Assembly (NCBI GenBank): GCA_018714545.1
Contig: DVNG01000087.1
Location: forward strand, 1 to 9,743
DNA: 9,743 bases
Direction of reading: 5' to 3'
DNA from: Limousia pullorum
GTDB lineage: Bacteria > Bacillota > Clostridia > Oscillospirales > Acutalibacteraceae
Part shown: positions 1 through 7,106 of the stretch, in pieces
How the letters are laid out: the number at the start of each line of letters is the position of its first letter
Numbering within the stretch: the stretch's first letter is position 1
Translations under genes and position numbers: made by a program
The notes under the pieces: generated by a model
What the model saw: the letters and a program-made list of their open reading frames with translations, nothing else
The model's database searches: none
What the model was told of the DNA's origin: nothing

Positions 1-1
1 G

Positions 2-520
2 ATCTCTTTCGGGATCCTGAATCTGGGCGCCGATGAGGATACGGCCCGGAAAGAAGTGGAGCGGGTGATAGAAGAACTGGAGATCACACCTTTCCAGGAC
101 AGGCCTGCACATGCATTGAGCGGCGGGCAGAAGAAGCAGGTCGCAATTGCAGATATCCTTGTCATGCATCCGGAAGTGATGATACTGGATGAGCCGGATG
201 CGGCGCTGGATCCGAGACATAAAAGGAAAGTGCAGGAGATAGTGGAGCGTCTGACAGAGAAAGGGATCACGGTGCTGATGGCAACGCATGATATCGATCA
301 TGCATATGAGTGGGCAGACGAGGTCGTGCTGATGCATGAGGGAAAAGTGCTCCGTCAGGGGACTCCTTATGAAGTATGTACCGACAGGGAGGCGCTTGAG
401 AAAGCAAGTCTTGAACTGCCGGCCGTAGTGAGGATATATGAAAGGCTTAAGGAGAAGGGCATGCTGCCGGAGGATACCCCGCTTCCGGACAGTATGGAGA
501 CTTTGATCGATCTCCTGTGA
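2..520 (+). CDS. cbiO: ECF-type cobalt/nickel ABC transporter ATP-binding protein, 5'-truncated by window edge
   Basis: ATPase subunit of an energy-coupling-factor importer, which hydrolyses ATP at the inner face of the membrane to drive uptake of cobalt, nickel or a vitamin. The frame is open from base 2, so the protein continues upstream of the window; 172 residues are visible. It starts in the region before the signature (FGILNLG, typical of the CbiO/EcfA 'FGPLNLG' stretch), followed by the ABC signature LSGGQKKQ, Walker B with D-loop (VMILDEPDAALDP) and the switch histidine (ATHD). Walker A and the Q-loop lie outside. A GTG at 56 is not the real start, because family sequence extends before it. 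The C-terminal tail after the H-loop is of normal CbiO style and appears complete. Its composition is clearly more GC-rich than the genes after it. No terminator is visible before the next gene. The family call is firm; the substrate is not determined. Confidence 0.88.
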   Translation: MSFGILNLGADEDTARKEVERVIEELEITPFQDRPAHALSGGQKKQVAIADILVMHPEVMILDEPDAALDPRHKRKVQEIVERLTEKGITVLMATHDIDHAYEWADEVVLMHEGKVLRQGTPYEVCTDREALEKASLELPAVVRIYERLKEKGMLPEDTPLPDSMETLIDLL

Positions 521-559
521 TTCGGGAATAAAATAAAAAGAAGACAAGGAAAACAGACT
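521..559. other. Composition break: chromosomal transporter gene to phage-like module
   Basis: Only 39 bases separate the stop of the CbiO-like gene from the first phage-type gene. GC content and codon use change abruptly here, from GC-rich to A-rich codons. I see no integrase, tRNA, direct repeat or terminator in the gap, so the exact junction and mechanism cannot be fixed. An AAGGA at 545-549 is a plausible ribosome binding site for the next gene. That this is one end of the inserted remnant is inference. Confidence 0.45.
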
Positions 560-1300
560 ATGAATAACACAAATGAAATAAGCAAAACAAATAACAGCGG
601 ATTTCTGGCAGTAAAGGACTTTAATCTCAACAACATGGTTTCTCAGGAAATGGAGGGACTTAACGTTTCCTTTGAAAGAATAAAAATCCCATCCGGAGGA
701 ACAACAATGTTTGAAATTCCGGGCGACAACCCCGACGAACCTGAAAATGTTAAGGAGTTTTCCGCTGTTATTCTCTATCATCACCCCTTGTACTCCTATT
801 ATAAGGACAAATACACAGGCGGCAGCAATCCTCCCGATTGCAACAGTATCGACGGTATGTTCGGTGACGGTGTTCCGGGAGGCAAATGCTCGGAATGCCC
901 CTACAATCAGTTCGGCTCGGGAGAAAACGGCTCAAAAGCATGTAAAAACAGACGCAGACTTTATATTCTCCGTGAGGGAGAAATATTTCCTATGATTTTA
1001 TCACTTCCCACAAGCTCTCTTAATGATTTTAGCCGCTATCTTATGCGACAGCTTTCAAAGGGCAACAAGTCAAACATGATTGTGACACGCTTTTCCCTGA
1101 AAAAAGCCGTAAACAACAGCGGAATTTCCTATTCACAGGCACAATTCTCTCTTGAGCGCAAGCTTACCCCTGAGGAATATACATTTATATCAGCCATGAG
1201 CGAGCAGGTAAAGGAATTTAAAAACAATGTAAGCTATGAAGCAGAGGACAACCTGTCAATCACAGTTGACCCGGAAACCGGCGAGGTTATTGGAGCATAA
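560..1300 (+). CDS. Conserved four-cysteine protein of phage/mobile-element replication module
   Basis: 246-residue soluble protein, function not established. No signal peptide or membrane segment is visible. The centre holds four cysteines (C94, C110, C113, C128) in a CxxC-containing arrangement followed by a basic stretch (KNRRR at 129-133), which suggests a structural zinc site and nucleic-acid contact. The remainder has alternating short hydrophobic strands and polar loops, and an acidic C-terminus (DPETGEV). It directly precedes the replicative polymerase, the place where related Firmicutes phages often keep an ssDNA-binding or annealing protein; such a role is inference from position and charge only. 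The ATG start has AAGGA 10 bases upstream. A hairpin follows the stop at 1298-1300, so this gene may form its own transcript or be attenuated from the next. Confidence 0.72.
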   Translation: MNNTNEISKTNNSGFLAVKDFNLNNMVSQEMEGLNVSFERIKIPSGGTTMFEIPGDNPDEPENVKEFSAVILYHHPLYSYYKDKYTGGSNPPDCNSIDGMFGDGVPGGKCSECPYNQFGSGENGSKACKNRRRLYILREGEIFPMILSLPTSSLNDFSRYLMRQLSKGNKSNMIVTRFSLKKAVNNSGISYSQAQFSLERKLTPEEYTFISAMSEQVKEFKNNVSYEAEDNLSITVDPETGEVIGA

Positions 1301-1312
1301 ATTTATAAAAAT

Positions 1313-1350
1313 GTGCGGGGAGTTTTCTCTCCGCACAATACCGCTTTTTT
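1313..1350 (+). terminator. Hairpin with displaced T-run between the Cys4 gene and DNA polymerase
   Basis: The arms GTGCGGGGAG (1313-1322) and CTCTCCGCAC (1327-1336) pair over ten positions with one G-T wobble around a TTTT loop. A run of six T begins at 1345, eight bases after the stem. The stem is strong, but the T-run is not adjacent, so it may be a weak terminator or attenuator lowering polymerase expression rather than a full stop. Confidence 0.6.
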
Positions 1351-1384
1351 ATAAAATCTTTAATTTTAGGAGTTATTCGAACAT

Positions 1385-1933
1385 ATGCACTCAAACTATA
1401 AAAACGTCACTGACCTGCCTACAGTATATAAATACGTTAAAAATGCCGAAATAGTCGCCTTTGACTATGAAACTGCACCTGATGAAGAGTACCGACAGGA
1501 GGAAAAAGCCGCTCTTGACCCTCACAAGGCGCATATTGTGGGCTGTTCTTTTTCCGTTTTACAGGGTACAGGAATATATGTTCCCATAGCCCACAAAATC
1601 GGACAAAATGCAGATAAAGATGAGTTTTTTGTGTTTTTAAGGGATTTTCTCACCGATGAAGGAATTATAAAGGTTGCGCACAATCTAAGTTTCGAATCTC
1701 AAATGTCATATGCCATGGGTATTGTTATAAAACCTCCGGTATATGACACAATGTCAGCCGCCCAGATGACTTTAAAAAGTCCATATGAATTTAGAGGATT
1801 ACACGAATGCGGTCTGAAAAAGTTGGCAAATGAAATATGTTCGGAACCTCTTCCCTCTTTTGATACCGTCACAGGAGGCAGATTTTTCGATGAGCTTGAC
1901 CCACAGGACAGTGAAACAATACGGTACGCCTGA
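1385..1933 (+). CDS. Family A DNA polymerase, N-terminal 3'-5' exonuclease part, ended by in-frame TGA
   Basis: First 182 residues of a phage-type DNA polymerase I, carrying the DnaQ-like proofreading domain. Exo I is FDYET with D27 and E29; Exo II is HNLSFE with N100 and E104. Exo III should read Y-x3-D: Y181 and A182 are present, codon 183 is TGA, and the expected aspartate follows as codon 185. The fragment thus lacks one metal-binding residue and should be inactive alone unless the TGA is read through. The sequence continues in the same frame without any other stop to 3313, which would give a 642-residue polymerase of normal size for this phage group. The ATG start has AGGAG at 1368-1372, with a rather long 12-base spacing. 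Best treated as the front half of one interrupted gene (1385-3313). Confidence 0.88.
   Translation: MHSNYKNVTDLPTVYKYVKNAEIVAFDYETAPDEEYRQEEKAALDPHKAHIVGCSFSVLQGTGIYVPIAHKIGQNADKDEFFVFLRDFLTDEGIIKVAHNLSFESQMSYAMGIVIKPPVYDTMSAAQMTLKSPYEFRGLHECGLKKLANEICSEPLPSFDTVTGGRFFDELDPQDSETIRYA
1931..1933 (+). other. In-frame TGA inside Exo III motif of the DNA polymerase
   Basis: The frames of the two polymerase segments are identical, and translation across the TGA gives RYA-stop-ADSD, followed by conserved-looking polymerase sequence up to the next Met at 2057. The TGA differs by one base from both Cys codons and from TGG. Trp is coded by TGG elsewhere, and other genes here end in TGA (520, 7104), so a changed genetic code is unlikely. 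I found no convincing hairpin just downstream that could act as a bacterial SECIS element. A plain nonsense mutation is the default reading. Confidence 0.85.
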
Positions 1934-2056
1934 GCAGATTCCGACTTTTCCCTAAGGCTTTATCATATATTTAACAGCTGGTTTGAAAGATTTATTCCCA
2001 AACACAGAAAAATCCTTGAGGATATAGAGTCGCCCACCTCAGTTTATCTGGGAATT

Positions 2057-3313
2057 ATGAAATACAACGGTATACCCATAGACTATCCCCTTATGCTTGA
2101 GAGAAAGGCACAGGCTGAAAGGGAACGAAACAGGATAAAAGAGGAAATTTCCTTTATTATCGGAGATATTCCAATTGGAGAAAATTGCAGTACACAAGCA
2201 TTCAAGGACTATCTTTTCAAAAACTTAGAGCTCCCGGTGCTAAAAATGACCTTATCTAACAAAGAAGCGATTGACGATGTAACCCTCATAATGCTCAAAG
2301 AATGGTGTCAAAACAATAAACCGGAGCTTTCAAAGCTGTTTACTCTGGTTCAGGAATACAGAAAATGGGGCAAAATAAAGTCTACATACATTGACGGATA
2401 TATAAAACATATAAATTCAGTGACTAAAAACATCCATCCGAACATATTTTCTTTATCCACAGATACCGGACGTATGAACTGCCAAAACCCAAACGCTCAG
2501 AATATGCCCAGAAAATCCAACGACCCTATCGGTGTGAGAAACTTTATAAAAGCTCCCGAAAATTCTCTTATACTCTCCCTTGACTTCTCACAAATCGAGC
2601 TTAGAGTAGGCGCATTTTACTGCAAAGACGAGGTTATGAACCGCATATACAGACAAGGCGGAGATATTCACGCCGCCACAACCTCTGTTATTTTCGGATG
2701 TTCCTATGAGGAAACCCAGAACAAACACAATCCGCTGTACAAGGAACGCAGAACCATAGCCAAAAACGTAAACTTTGGAACCTTTTACGGACTTTTCCCT
2801 AAAGGACTGCAAAAGACTTTAAAATTTAAAGCCGGCATTGAAAAAAACGAACAGGAATGCAGAGATATTATAGAAAATTTAAAAAGCGGCTACAGAGGTC
2901 TTTCCACATGGCAGGCAAACACAATAGCGGAAGCCTACCGAACCACATACAGCGAAACATATCTGGGCAGGCGCAGATATCTTCCCGGCATAAGAAGCGA
3001 TAATTTCAGCGTGAAGTCCTTTGCCCAGCGTTGTGCTTTAAACACACCGATACAGGGAACCGCCGCAGATATTTTGAAATTATCAGTCGGACGAATACTA
3101 AAGGGACTTGATAAGCGACCGTGGCTAAAACCCATTTTACAGATTCATGACGAGCTTACCTTTATAATTCCCGAGGACAAGCTCAAAGAAGCTGTGATAT
3201 TTATAAAAGACTGTATGGAGGCAAAGCCATTTAAAGAATTTAATCTCCCCCTTATCGCCGAAGCCTCGGCAGGTAAAACCTTTGGAACTATGGAAGAATT
3301 GGAGGATATATAG
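2057..3313 (+). CDS. Family A DNA polymerase, polymerase domain (C-terminal part of interrupted gene)
   Basis: Template-directed DNA synthesis domain of the phage polymerase. Numbered as in the uninterrupted protein from 1385, motif A is LDFSQIELR with catalytic D400 and steric-gate E405; motif B is the O-helix RRTIAKNVNFGTFYG with R456, K460, F464 and Y468; motif C is QIHDE with D589. All key catalytic residues are intact. The first possible start after the TGA is ATG 2057, preceded only by GGGA at 2050-2053 with 3-base spacing, so independent translation would be weak. Homologous sequence continues upstream between 1934 and 2056, which this start would leave out. The stop abuts the next gene's ATG, implying translational coupling. 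If expressed alone it would be a 418-residue polymerase without proofreading; more likely it is half of a pseudogene. Confidence 0.87.
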   Translation: MKYNGIPIDYPLMLERKAQAERERNRIKEEISFIIGDIPIGENCSTQAFKDYLFKNLELPVLKMTLSNKEAIDDVTLIMLKEWCQNNKPELSKLFTLVQEYRKWGKIKSTYIDGYIKHINSVTKNIHPNIFSLSTDTGRMNCQNPNAQNMPRKSNDPIGVRNFIKAPENSLILSLDFSQIELRVGAFYCKDEVMNRIYRQGGDIHAATTSVIFGCSYEETQNKHNPLYKERRTIAKNVNFGTFYGLFPKGLQKTLKFKAGIEKNEQECRDIIENLKSGYRGLSTWQANTIAEAYRTTYSETYLGRRRYLPGIRSDNFSVKSFAQRCALNTPIQGTAADILKLSVGRILKGLDKRPWLKPILQIHDELTFIIPEDKLKEAVIFIKDCMEAKPFKEFNLPLIAEASAGKTFGTMEELEDI

Positions 3314-3736
3314 ATGTACAGAAATCAGGAAGGCTATGCAGACCCAACTGCAGGAAACGCCATAGAAAACGTATTAAAAGAACAAGAAAAACATAAATTC
3401 ATGGGGAAAAATCAGGAAATCCTGTTAAGACCCAAGATATACATAATTTCAAACCACAGCGGAAGCAAAACAGAAAATATTTCCATGGCAATTAAGTGCT
3501 GTCAATACGCCATAGCCAAAGGAAAAATCCCTGTTGCCCCTCACCTGCTCTACCCACGAATATTAAACGACGGAGATCCGGAGGAAAGAAAGCTCGGTAT
3601 CATATTCGGTATTTCTCTTATGGATTTCTGCAATGAGGTGTGGTTTTTCGGGAATACTCTTTCCTCTTCCGCAAAGACACAGCTTCAGGAAGCCAAGTTA
3701 AGAGGAAAACCAATAAGATATTTTGAATGGAGGTGA
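3314..3736 (+). CDS. DUF4406-type (nucleoside deoxyribosyltransferase-like) phage protein
   Basis: 140-residue cytosolic protein. Residues 1-17 (YRNQEGYADPTAG) are a short conserved leader that I associate with Firmicutes phage proteins next to replication genes. From residue 40 follows a Rossmann-like domain of the DUF4406/DUF7768 kind: IYIISNHSG (42-50), N-x-x-x-A helix, IPVAPHLLYPRILND (72-86), the PEER-x-x-G helix (89-95), and strand EVWFFG (108-113). The family resembles nucleoside 2-deoxyribosyltransferases, so a part in nucleotide salvage or modification is possible but unproven. Most relatives have a Pro in the first loop (SPY type); here it is SNHSG. The ATG starts directly after the polymerase stop, with GGAGG at 3301-3305, 8 bases ahead. 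Its own end overlaps the binding site of the next gene. The family call is good; the function is open. Confidence 0.82.
   Translation: MYRNQEGYADPTAGNAIENVLKEQEKHKFMGKNQEILLRPKIYIISNHSGSKTENISMAIKCCQYAIAKGKIPVAPHLLYPRILNDGDPEERKLGIIFGISLMDFCNEVWFFGNTLSSSAKTQLQEAKLRGKPIRYFEWR
3729..3736 (+). promoter_or_regulatory. Strong ribosome binding site of primase-helicase, inside end of previous gene
   Basis: GGAGGTGA overlaps the last codons and stop of the DUF4406 gene and stands 4 bases before ATG 3741. This site decides the primase start: the upstream in-frame TTG at 3723 would place the binding site inside the coding sequence and has none of its own. Confidence 0.8.
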
Positions 3737-3740
3737 TTTT

Positions 3741-5711
3741 ATGGATGTAGCGCCACAGGATATTTTAATGTCTTTGTTTAATCCCGAGGACACTGTATGC
3801 TTTAGAATCTTTGACGACAAAAAGCGAGGTATCTTTAAAGGAGCAAAGCTTAAAATTCAGGCTGGAAAGTTTTCCTCCATAGAGAACACCTTAAAACAGC
3901 ACAACAAGGAAAGCCGAGGCATTTTCTTTGTTGTGAACTTCGGCGGAGATTACGACGAAAACATAACAAGGATTAACGCCCAGTTCGTAGAGATGGACGA
4001 TATGTCATTTGAAGAACAGCAAAAAGCCGTAGACAGCTTTCCCCTGCCTCCCTCATTGGTTATAAAGACACGAAAATCACTCCATGTATACTGGTTTATG
4101 AAAAATGCAGCCGTAGAGAAATTTCGTTCGATTCAGCAGCAGCTTATAAAGCACTTTCACGGCGACCCGGTCTGTGTAAACGAGAGCCGTGTAATGCGTC
4201 TGCCCGGATTTTATCACTGTAAACAGGAGCCTGTTATGGTTACCTGTATCTCATTTCATCCTGAGAGAAAATACACACAGGAGCAGTTATCACAGGTTTT
4301 GCCCCCAATTGATGAAAAGCCGATTGAGATAAAACGAGGCAACGAAAAAGGCCTTGAAATACTGCTTCATCAATGCGAATTTATAAAACACTGCCGTGAC
4401 AACGCCGCTGTCCTTTCTGAACACGACTGGTACGCAATGATAACAAATCTTGCACCATTTGAGGGAGGCACGGCTTTAATACATAATCTTTCAAAACCCT
4501 ACAAGAACTACAACAAACAGGAAACACAAAGAAAAATAAATCATTTCTTTGAAAGCGGAACAAGGCCGATGACCTGCTGGACTATAGGCGAAAAAGGCTT
4601 TAAATGTCCTAAAATGGAGTCAGGACAGTGCACCTGCAAATCCCCCGCCGCACTTTGCTACAAACCCATGGCCGTGGAAACACTTCGCGGTATTTTGTCG
4701 TCTTTGGAGGTCACGGAGGATTTATTGACGGATATGCAGACGGCAAAAAGCTTTATAGAAAAATATCTTTATAATCAAGACACTGTTACCGCAGAAGCTA
4801 TTATCAATTATGAGCTTAAAAGCCATTTTAACTTTAAATCCTCGGTTTTGCGCTCTCTTTTTCAGGTTTACAAGGATTTAAGCAAAAATTATCAGGCAAG
4901 CGCAAAGCTCAAAGAGAAAAGAGCAAACGCTGATGTTCCCGACTGGTACAGGCCTACACAAAACGGATTAAAATTTCTCCCGGGTGTGTTGGCTGAGAAA
5001 ATGGCACAAGAAGAACACGTTTTCTATGCCGCCCAACAGCACTACATATACAGCGACGGAGTTTACCGGACAATGAGTGAAATGGAAGCACAGAGCATGA
5101 TTCAGGAAAAAATGATATCCTCAGAAACCAAAATGTCACAAATCACCGATGCGGAACATCAGTGGCGATTACGTATACAAAAAGATGTTCGAGAGCTTAA
5201 CTCAAACCCATTTATTATAAATCTTAAGAACGGGCTTTACAATTTGCTTGAGGATACACTTCTTCCCCATTCACCGGAGTTCTGCTCAACTGTTCAGCTT
5301 GCTGTTTCCTACGACAAAGACGCTCTATGTCCAAATTTCAAAGATTTTTTAACACAATCAATGGGCGGCGACATGGAACAGGTAAATCTCATACAGGAAA
5401 TAATGGGCTATTTTCTTATTCCGGTAAACTACGCCCAGAAATGTTTTGTAATTGTAGGAGCCGCCGGAGCTGGAAAGTCAGTGCTTCTGCGAGTTTTAAA
5501 CGACATTCTTTTGGGCAAGGAAAATGTTTCAAATGTATCTTGGCAGTCTTTAAATGAAAGATTTAAAACCGCCGAGCTGTTCGGAAAGCTTGCAAACATC
5601 TTTGCAGACCTGCCCACCAAAAACATTGACGACAACGGAATTTTTAAAGCCCTTGTGGGTGAGGACTATTTGACAAATATTTACAATATGCCTATTGACA
5701 TAATGTATTGA
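3741..5711 (+). CDS. Primase-helicase (AEP primase + P4/D5-type helicase), 3'-truncated
   Basis: Bifunctional replication-initiation protein that primes and unwinds phage DNA. Residues about 60-160 form an archaeo-eukaryotic primase core: FVEMDD (82-87, metal ligands E84/D86), KSLHVYW with the S-x-H motif (S113, H115), and RVMRLPGFYH (150-159). A cysteine cluster (C279, C289, C297, C299, C306) marks a probable zinc element. The helicase has Walker A GAAGAGKS (573-580, K579) and Walker B NIFADL (D623), then GIFKALVGEDYLT, typical of P4-type primases. There homology ends at about 5675; eleven unrelated residues (NIYNMP...) lead to a stop at 5709-5711. The sensor and arginine-finger region and C-terminal domain, usually 100-200 residues, are missing, so helicase action is probably lost. 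The start is ATG 3741, chosen from its strong binding site. A relic truncated by the neighbouring insertion is the most likely status. Confidence 0.87.
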   Translation: MDVAPQDILMSLFNPEDTVCFRIFDDKKRGIFKGAKLKIQAGKFSSIENTLKQHNKESRGIFFVVNFGGDYDENITRINAQFVEMDDMSFEEQQKAVDSFPLPPSLVIKTRKSLHVYWFMKNAAVEKFRSIQQQLIKHFHGDPVCVNESRVMRLPGFYHCKQEPVMVTCISFHPERKYTQEQLSQVLPPIDEKPIEIKRGNEKGLEILLHQCEFIKHCRDNAAVLSEHDWYAMITNLAPFEGGTALIHNLSKPYKNYNKQETQRKINHFFESGTRPMTCWTIGEKGFKCPKMESGQCTCKSPAALCYKPMAVETLRGILSSLEVTEDLLTDMQTAKSFIEKYLYNQDTVTAEAIINYELKSHFNFKSSVLRSLFQVYKDLSKNYQASAKLKEKRANADVPDWYRPTQNGLKFLPGVLAEKMAQEEHVFYAAQQHYIYSDGVYRTMSEMEAQSMIQEKMISSETKMSQITDAEHQWRLRIQKDVRELNSNPFIINLKNGLYNLLEDTLLPHSPEFCSTVQLAVSYDKDALCPNFKDFLTQSMGGDMEQVNLIQEIMGYFLIPVNYAQKCFVIVGAAGAGKSVLLRVLNDILLGKENVSNVSWQSLNERFKTAELFGKLANIFADLPTKNIDDNGIFKALVGEDYLTNIYNMPIDIMY

Positions 5712-5724
5712 ATTACAAAAAATT

Positions 5725-5742
5725 TTTAAGATACATCTTAAA
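5725..5742. repeat. Short inverted repeat downstream of truncated primase-helicase
   Basis: TTTAAGA (5725-5731) and TCTTAAA (5736-5742) are exact inverted copies around TACA. It lies at the start of the inserted block, 14 bases after the helicase stop. There is no T-run after it, so it is not a good terminator; an operator or chance AT-rich palindrome are both possible. Confidence 0.4.
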
Positions 5743-5845
5743 GTAAGCTAACAACCCAATCTATAAATGAATATATTTGTAAATCATAAAAAAACCGAAT
5801 TGAGTAAAGTATTTTTATGCCAACACCTCGAAAAGTAAAGAATAT

Positions 5846-5873
5846 TTGAATATAATATTTATGTAAATATACA
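5846..5873 (+). promoter_or_regulatory. Candidate promoter of the SPFH operon
   Basis: The 214-base gap before the SPFH gene is very AT-rich. TTGAAT (5846-5851) and TATACA (5868-5873) are spaced 16 bases apart and could be -35 and -10 boxes. A perfect TATAAT also occurs at 5851-5856 but lacks a good -35 box 16-18 bases upstream. No SigW-type TGAAAC/CGTA pair was found. The choice between the candidates is uncertain. Confidence 0.35.
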
Positions 5874-5925
5874 TGCACACTCCAATTTGCAAAAGTACAT
5901 AATCAAAAGTCGAGGAGGTAATGCT

Positions 5926-7104
5926 ATGGCAAAGATTTCCGACATAATCAAATATGAGGGCAATAATGACATATTTATATGGAAACATCCTTGTGAGGAT
6001 TTCAACACGACCACACAGTTAATTGTTCACGAATCACAGGAAGCAATCTTATTTCTGAACGGACAGGCTCTTGATCTTTTCGGACCAGGTAGGCACACGC
6101 TGGAAACGCAAAATATTCCATTGTTACGCCGGGTTATCAATATTCCCACAGGTGGCGAATCGGCTTTCCATTGTGAAATTTATTTCATCAACAAAACCGA
6201 GCAAATGGCAATTCGCTGGGGAACAGACAGCAAGGTGCAGTATATAGAGCCAACATACAAGTTTCCTATTTCCATTGGCGCAAGCGGTGAGATGTCTCTA
6301 AGTGTGGATGATTCCAGAAAATTGCTGATTAAATTGGTTGGTACGGAAAGAGTACTTGACCGTCAGCAGCTGACTACCTATTTTCGCAGTATATTGATGA
6401 CAAAGGTCAAAACTTATATAGCTCAGATCATGCATACTAATGCCATTAATATTTTTGAGATTGATGAGCAACTTGAAGCTTTTTCCATAAATATTGGCAA
6501 TTGCCTTGTGCCAGATTTCCTTGATTATGGTGTTCAGCTGAAACGCTTTTATGTGACCACGATTGTCAAACCGGACGGTGATCCACAATATGAAAAGTTC
6601 AAAGAGCTACATTTCCGTCAGTATGCAGACATTGCTGAAGCACAGCTTCAGCAGCGTGTGGACATTATTAAACAACAGACAGAAGCGCAGAAGATGGTCA
6701 TTGAATCTCAGGCGATTGCTCAGAAGCGTATGCAAGAGGGCTACACTTATCAGCAAGAACGCAGCTATGATGTGGCGGAAAAAGCAGCTCAGAATGAAGG
6801 CATTGGTGAGTTCTCCAATATTGGCATTGGCCTTGGTATGATGACTGGCATAGGCGGTGCAGTCGGCGGTATGGTAGGTGGTACTGTTGCCGATGCTTTT
6901 GCCGGAATTGCTACCCCCACACATCCGTCTACAATCGCAAACAAGTTCTGTGATCAATGCGGTGCTGAATTGACTCCGGGGACAGCTTTTTGTGATGAAT
7001 GCGGCGCACCGCAAACGCCATCTGATATTTGTTCTAAATGCGGATTTAATTTCGTAAAGCCCGGCAAATTCTGCCCAAAATGCGGCGCAAAAAGGGAGGT
7101 CTGA
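5926..7104 (+). CDS. SPFH/Band 7 domain protein with two C-terminal zinc ribbons
   Basis: 392-residue scaffold-type protein of the family often labelled 'SPFH domain-Zn ribbon' or 'virion core protein-like' (YdjI-like). Residues about 25-225 form the SPFH domain (FIWKHPCEDF, then ESQEAILFLNGQ and FGPGRHTL, typical of this branch). About 225-292 is a Gln/Glu/Ala-rich coiled coil that in SPFH proteins mediates oligomerisation. A glycine-rich hydrophobic segment (299-319, IGIGLG...GGMVGG) could dip into or contact the membrane. Two zinc ribbons follow: C342/C345/C356/C359 and C369/C372/C383/C386. There is no signal peptide. The start is ATG 5926 with GAGGAGGT at 5912-5919; an upstream in-frame TTG at 5887 has no such site. 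First gene of a three-gene unit, its stop overlapping the next start. The family call is firm; a role in membrane stress or organisation is inferred from relatives. Confidence 0.88.
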   Translation: MAKISDIIKYEGNNDIFIWKHPCEDFNTTTQLIVHESQEAILFLNGQALDLFGPGRHTLETQNIPLLRRVINIPTGGESAFHCEIYFINKTEQMAIRWGTDSKVQYIEPTYKFPISIGASGEMSLSVDDSRKLLIKLVGTERVLDRQQLTTYFRSILMTKVKTYIAQIMHTNAINIFEIDEQLEAFSINIGNCLVPDFLDYGVQLKRFYVTTIVKPDGDPQYEKFKELHFRQYADIAEAQLQQRVDIIKQQTEAQKMVIESQAIAQKRMQEGYTYQQERSYDVAEKAAQNEGIGEFSNIGIGLGMMTGIGGAVGGMVGGTVADAFAGIATPTHPSTIANKFCDQCGAELTPGTAFCDECGAPQTPSDICSKCGFNFVKPGKFCPKCGAKREV

Positions 7105-7106
7105 TG

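Noticed and set aside
367..636. Minus-strand open frame with hydrophobic residues opposite the cbiO end
   Set aside because: It overlaps two well-supported plus-strand genes, crosses their junction, and has no domain or ribosome binding support.
1931..1990. Selenocysteine insertion (SECIS) at the polymerase TGA
   Set aside because: No stable hairpin with a suitable apical loop is visible within about 40 bases downstream, and family A polymerases are not known selenoproteins.
5887..5925. Upstream TTG start for the SPFH gene
   Set aside because: The strong GAGGAGGT lies downstream of it and is placed ideally for ATG 5926.
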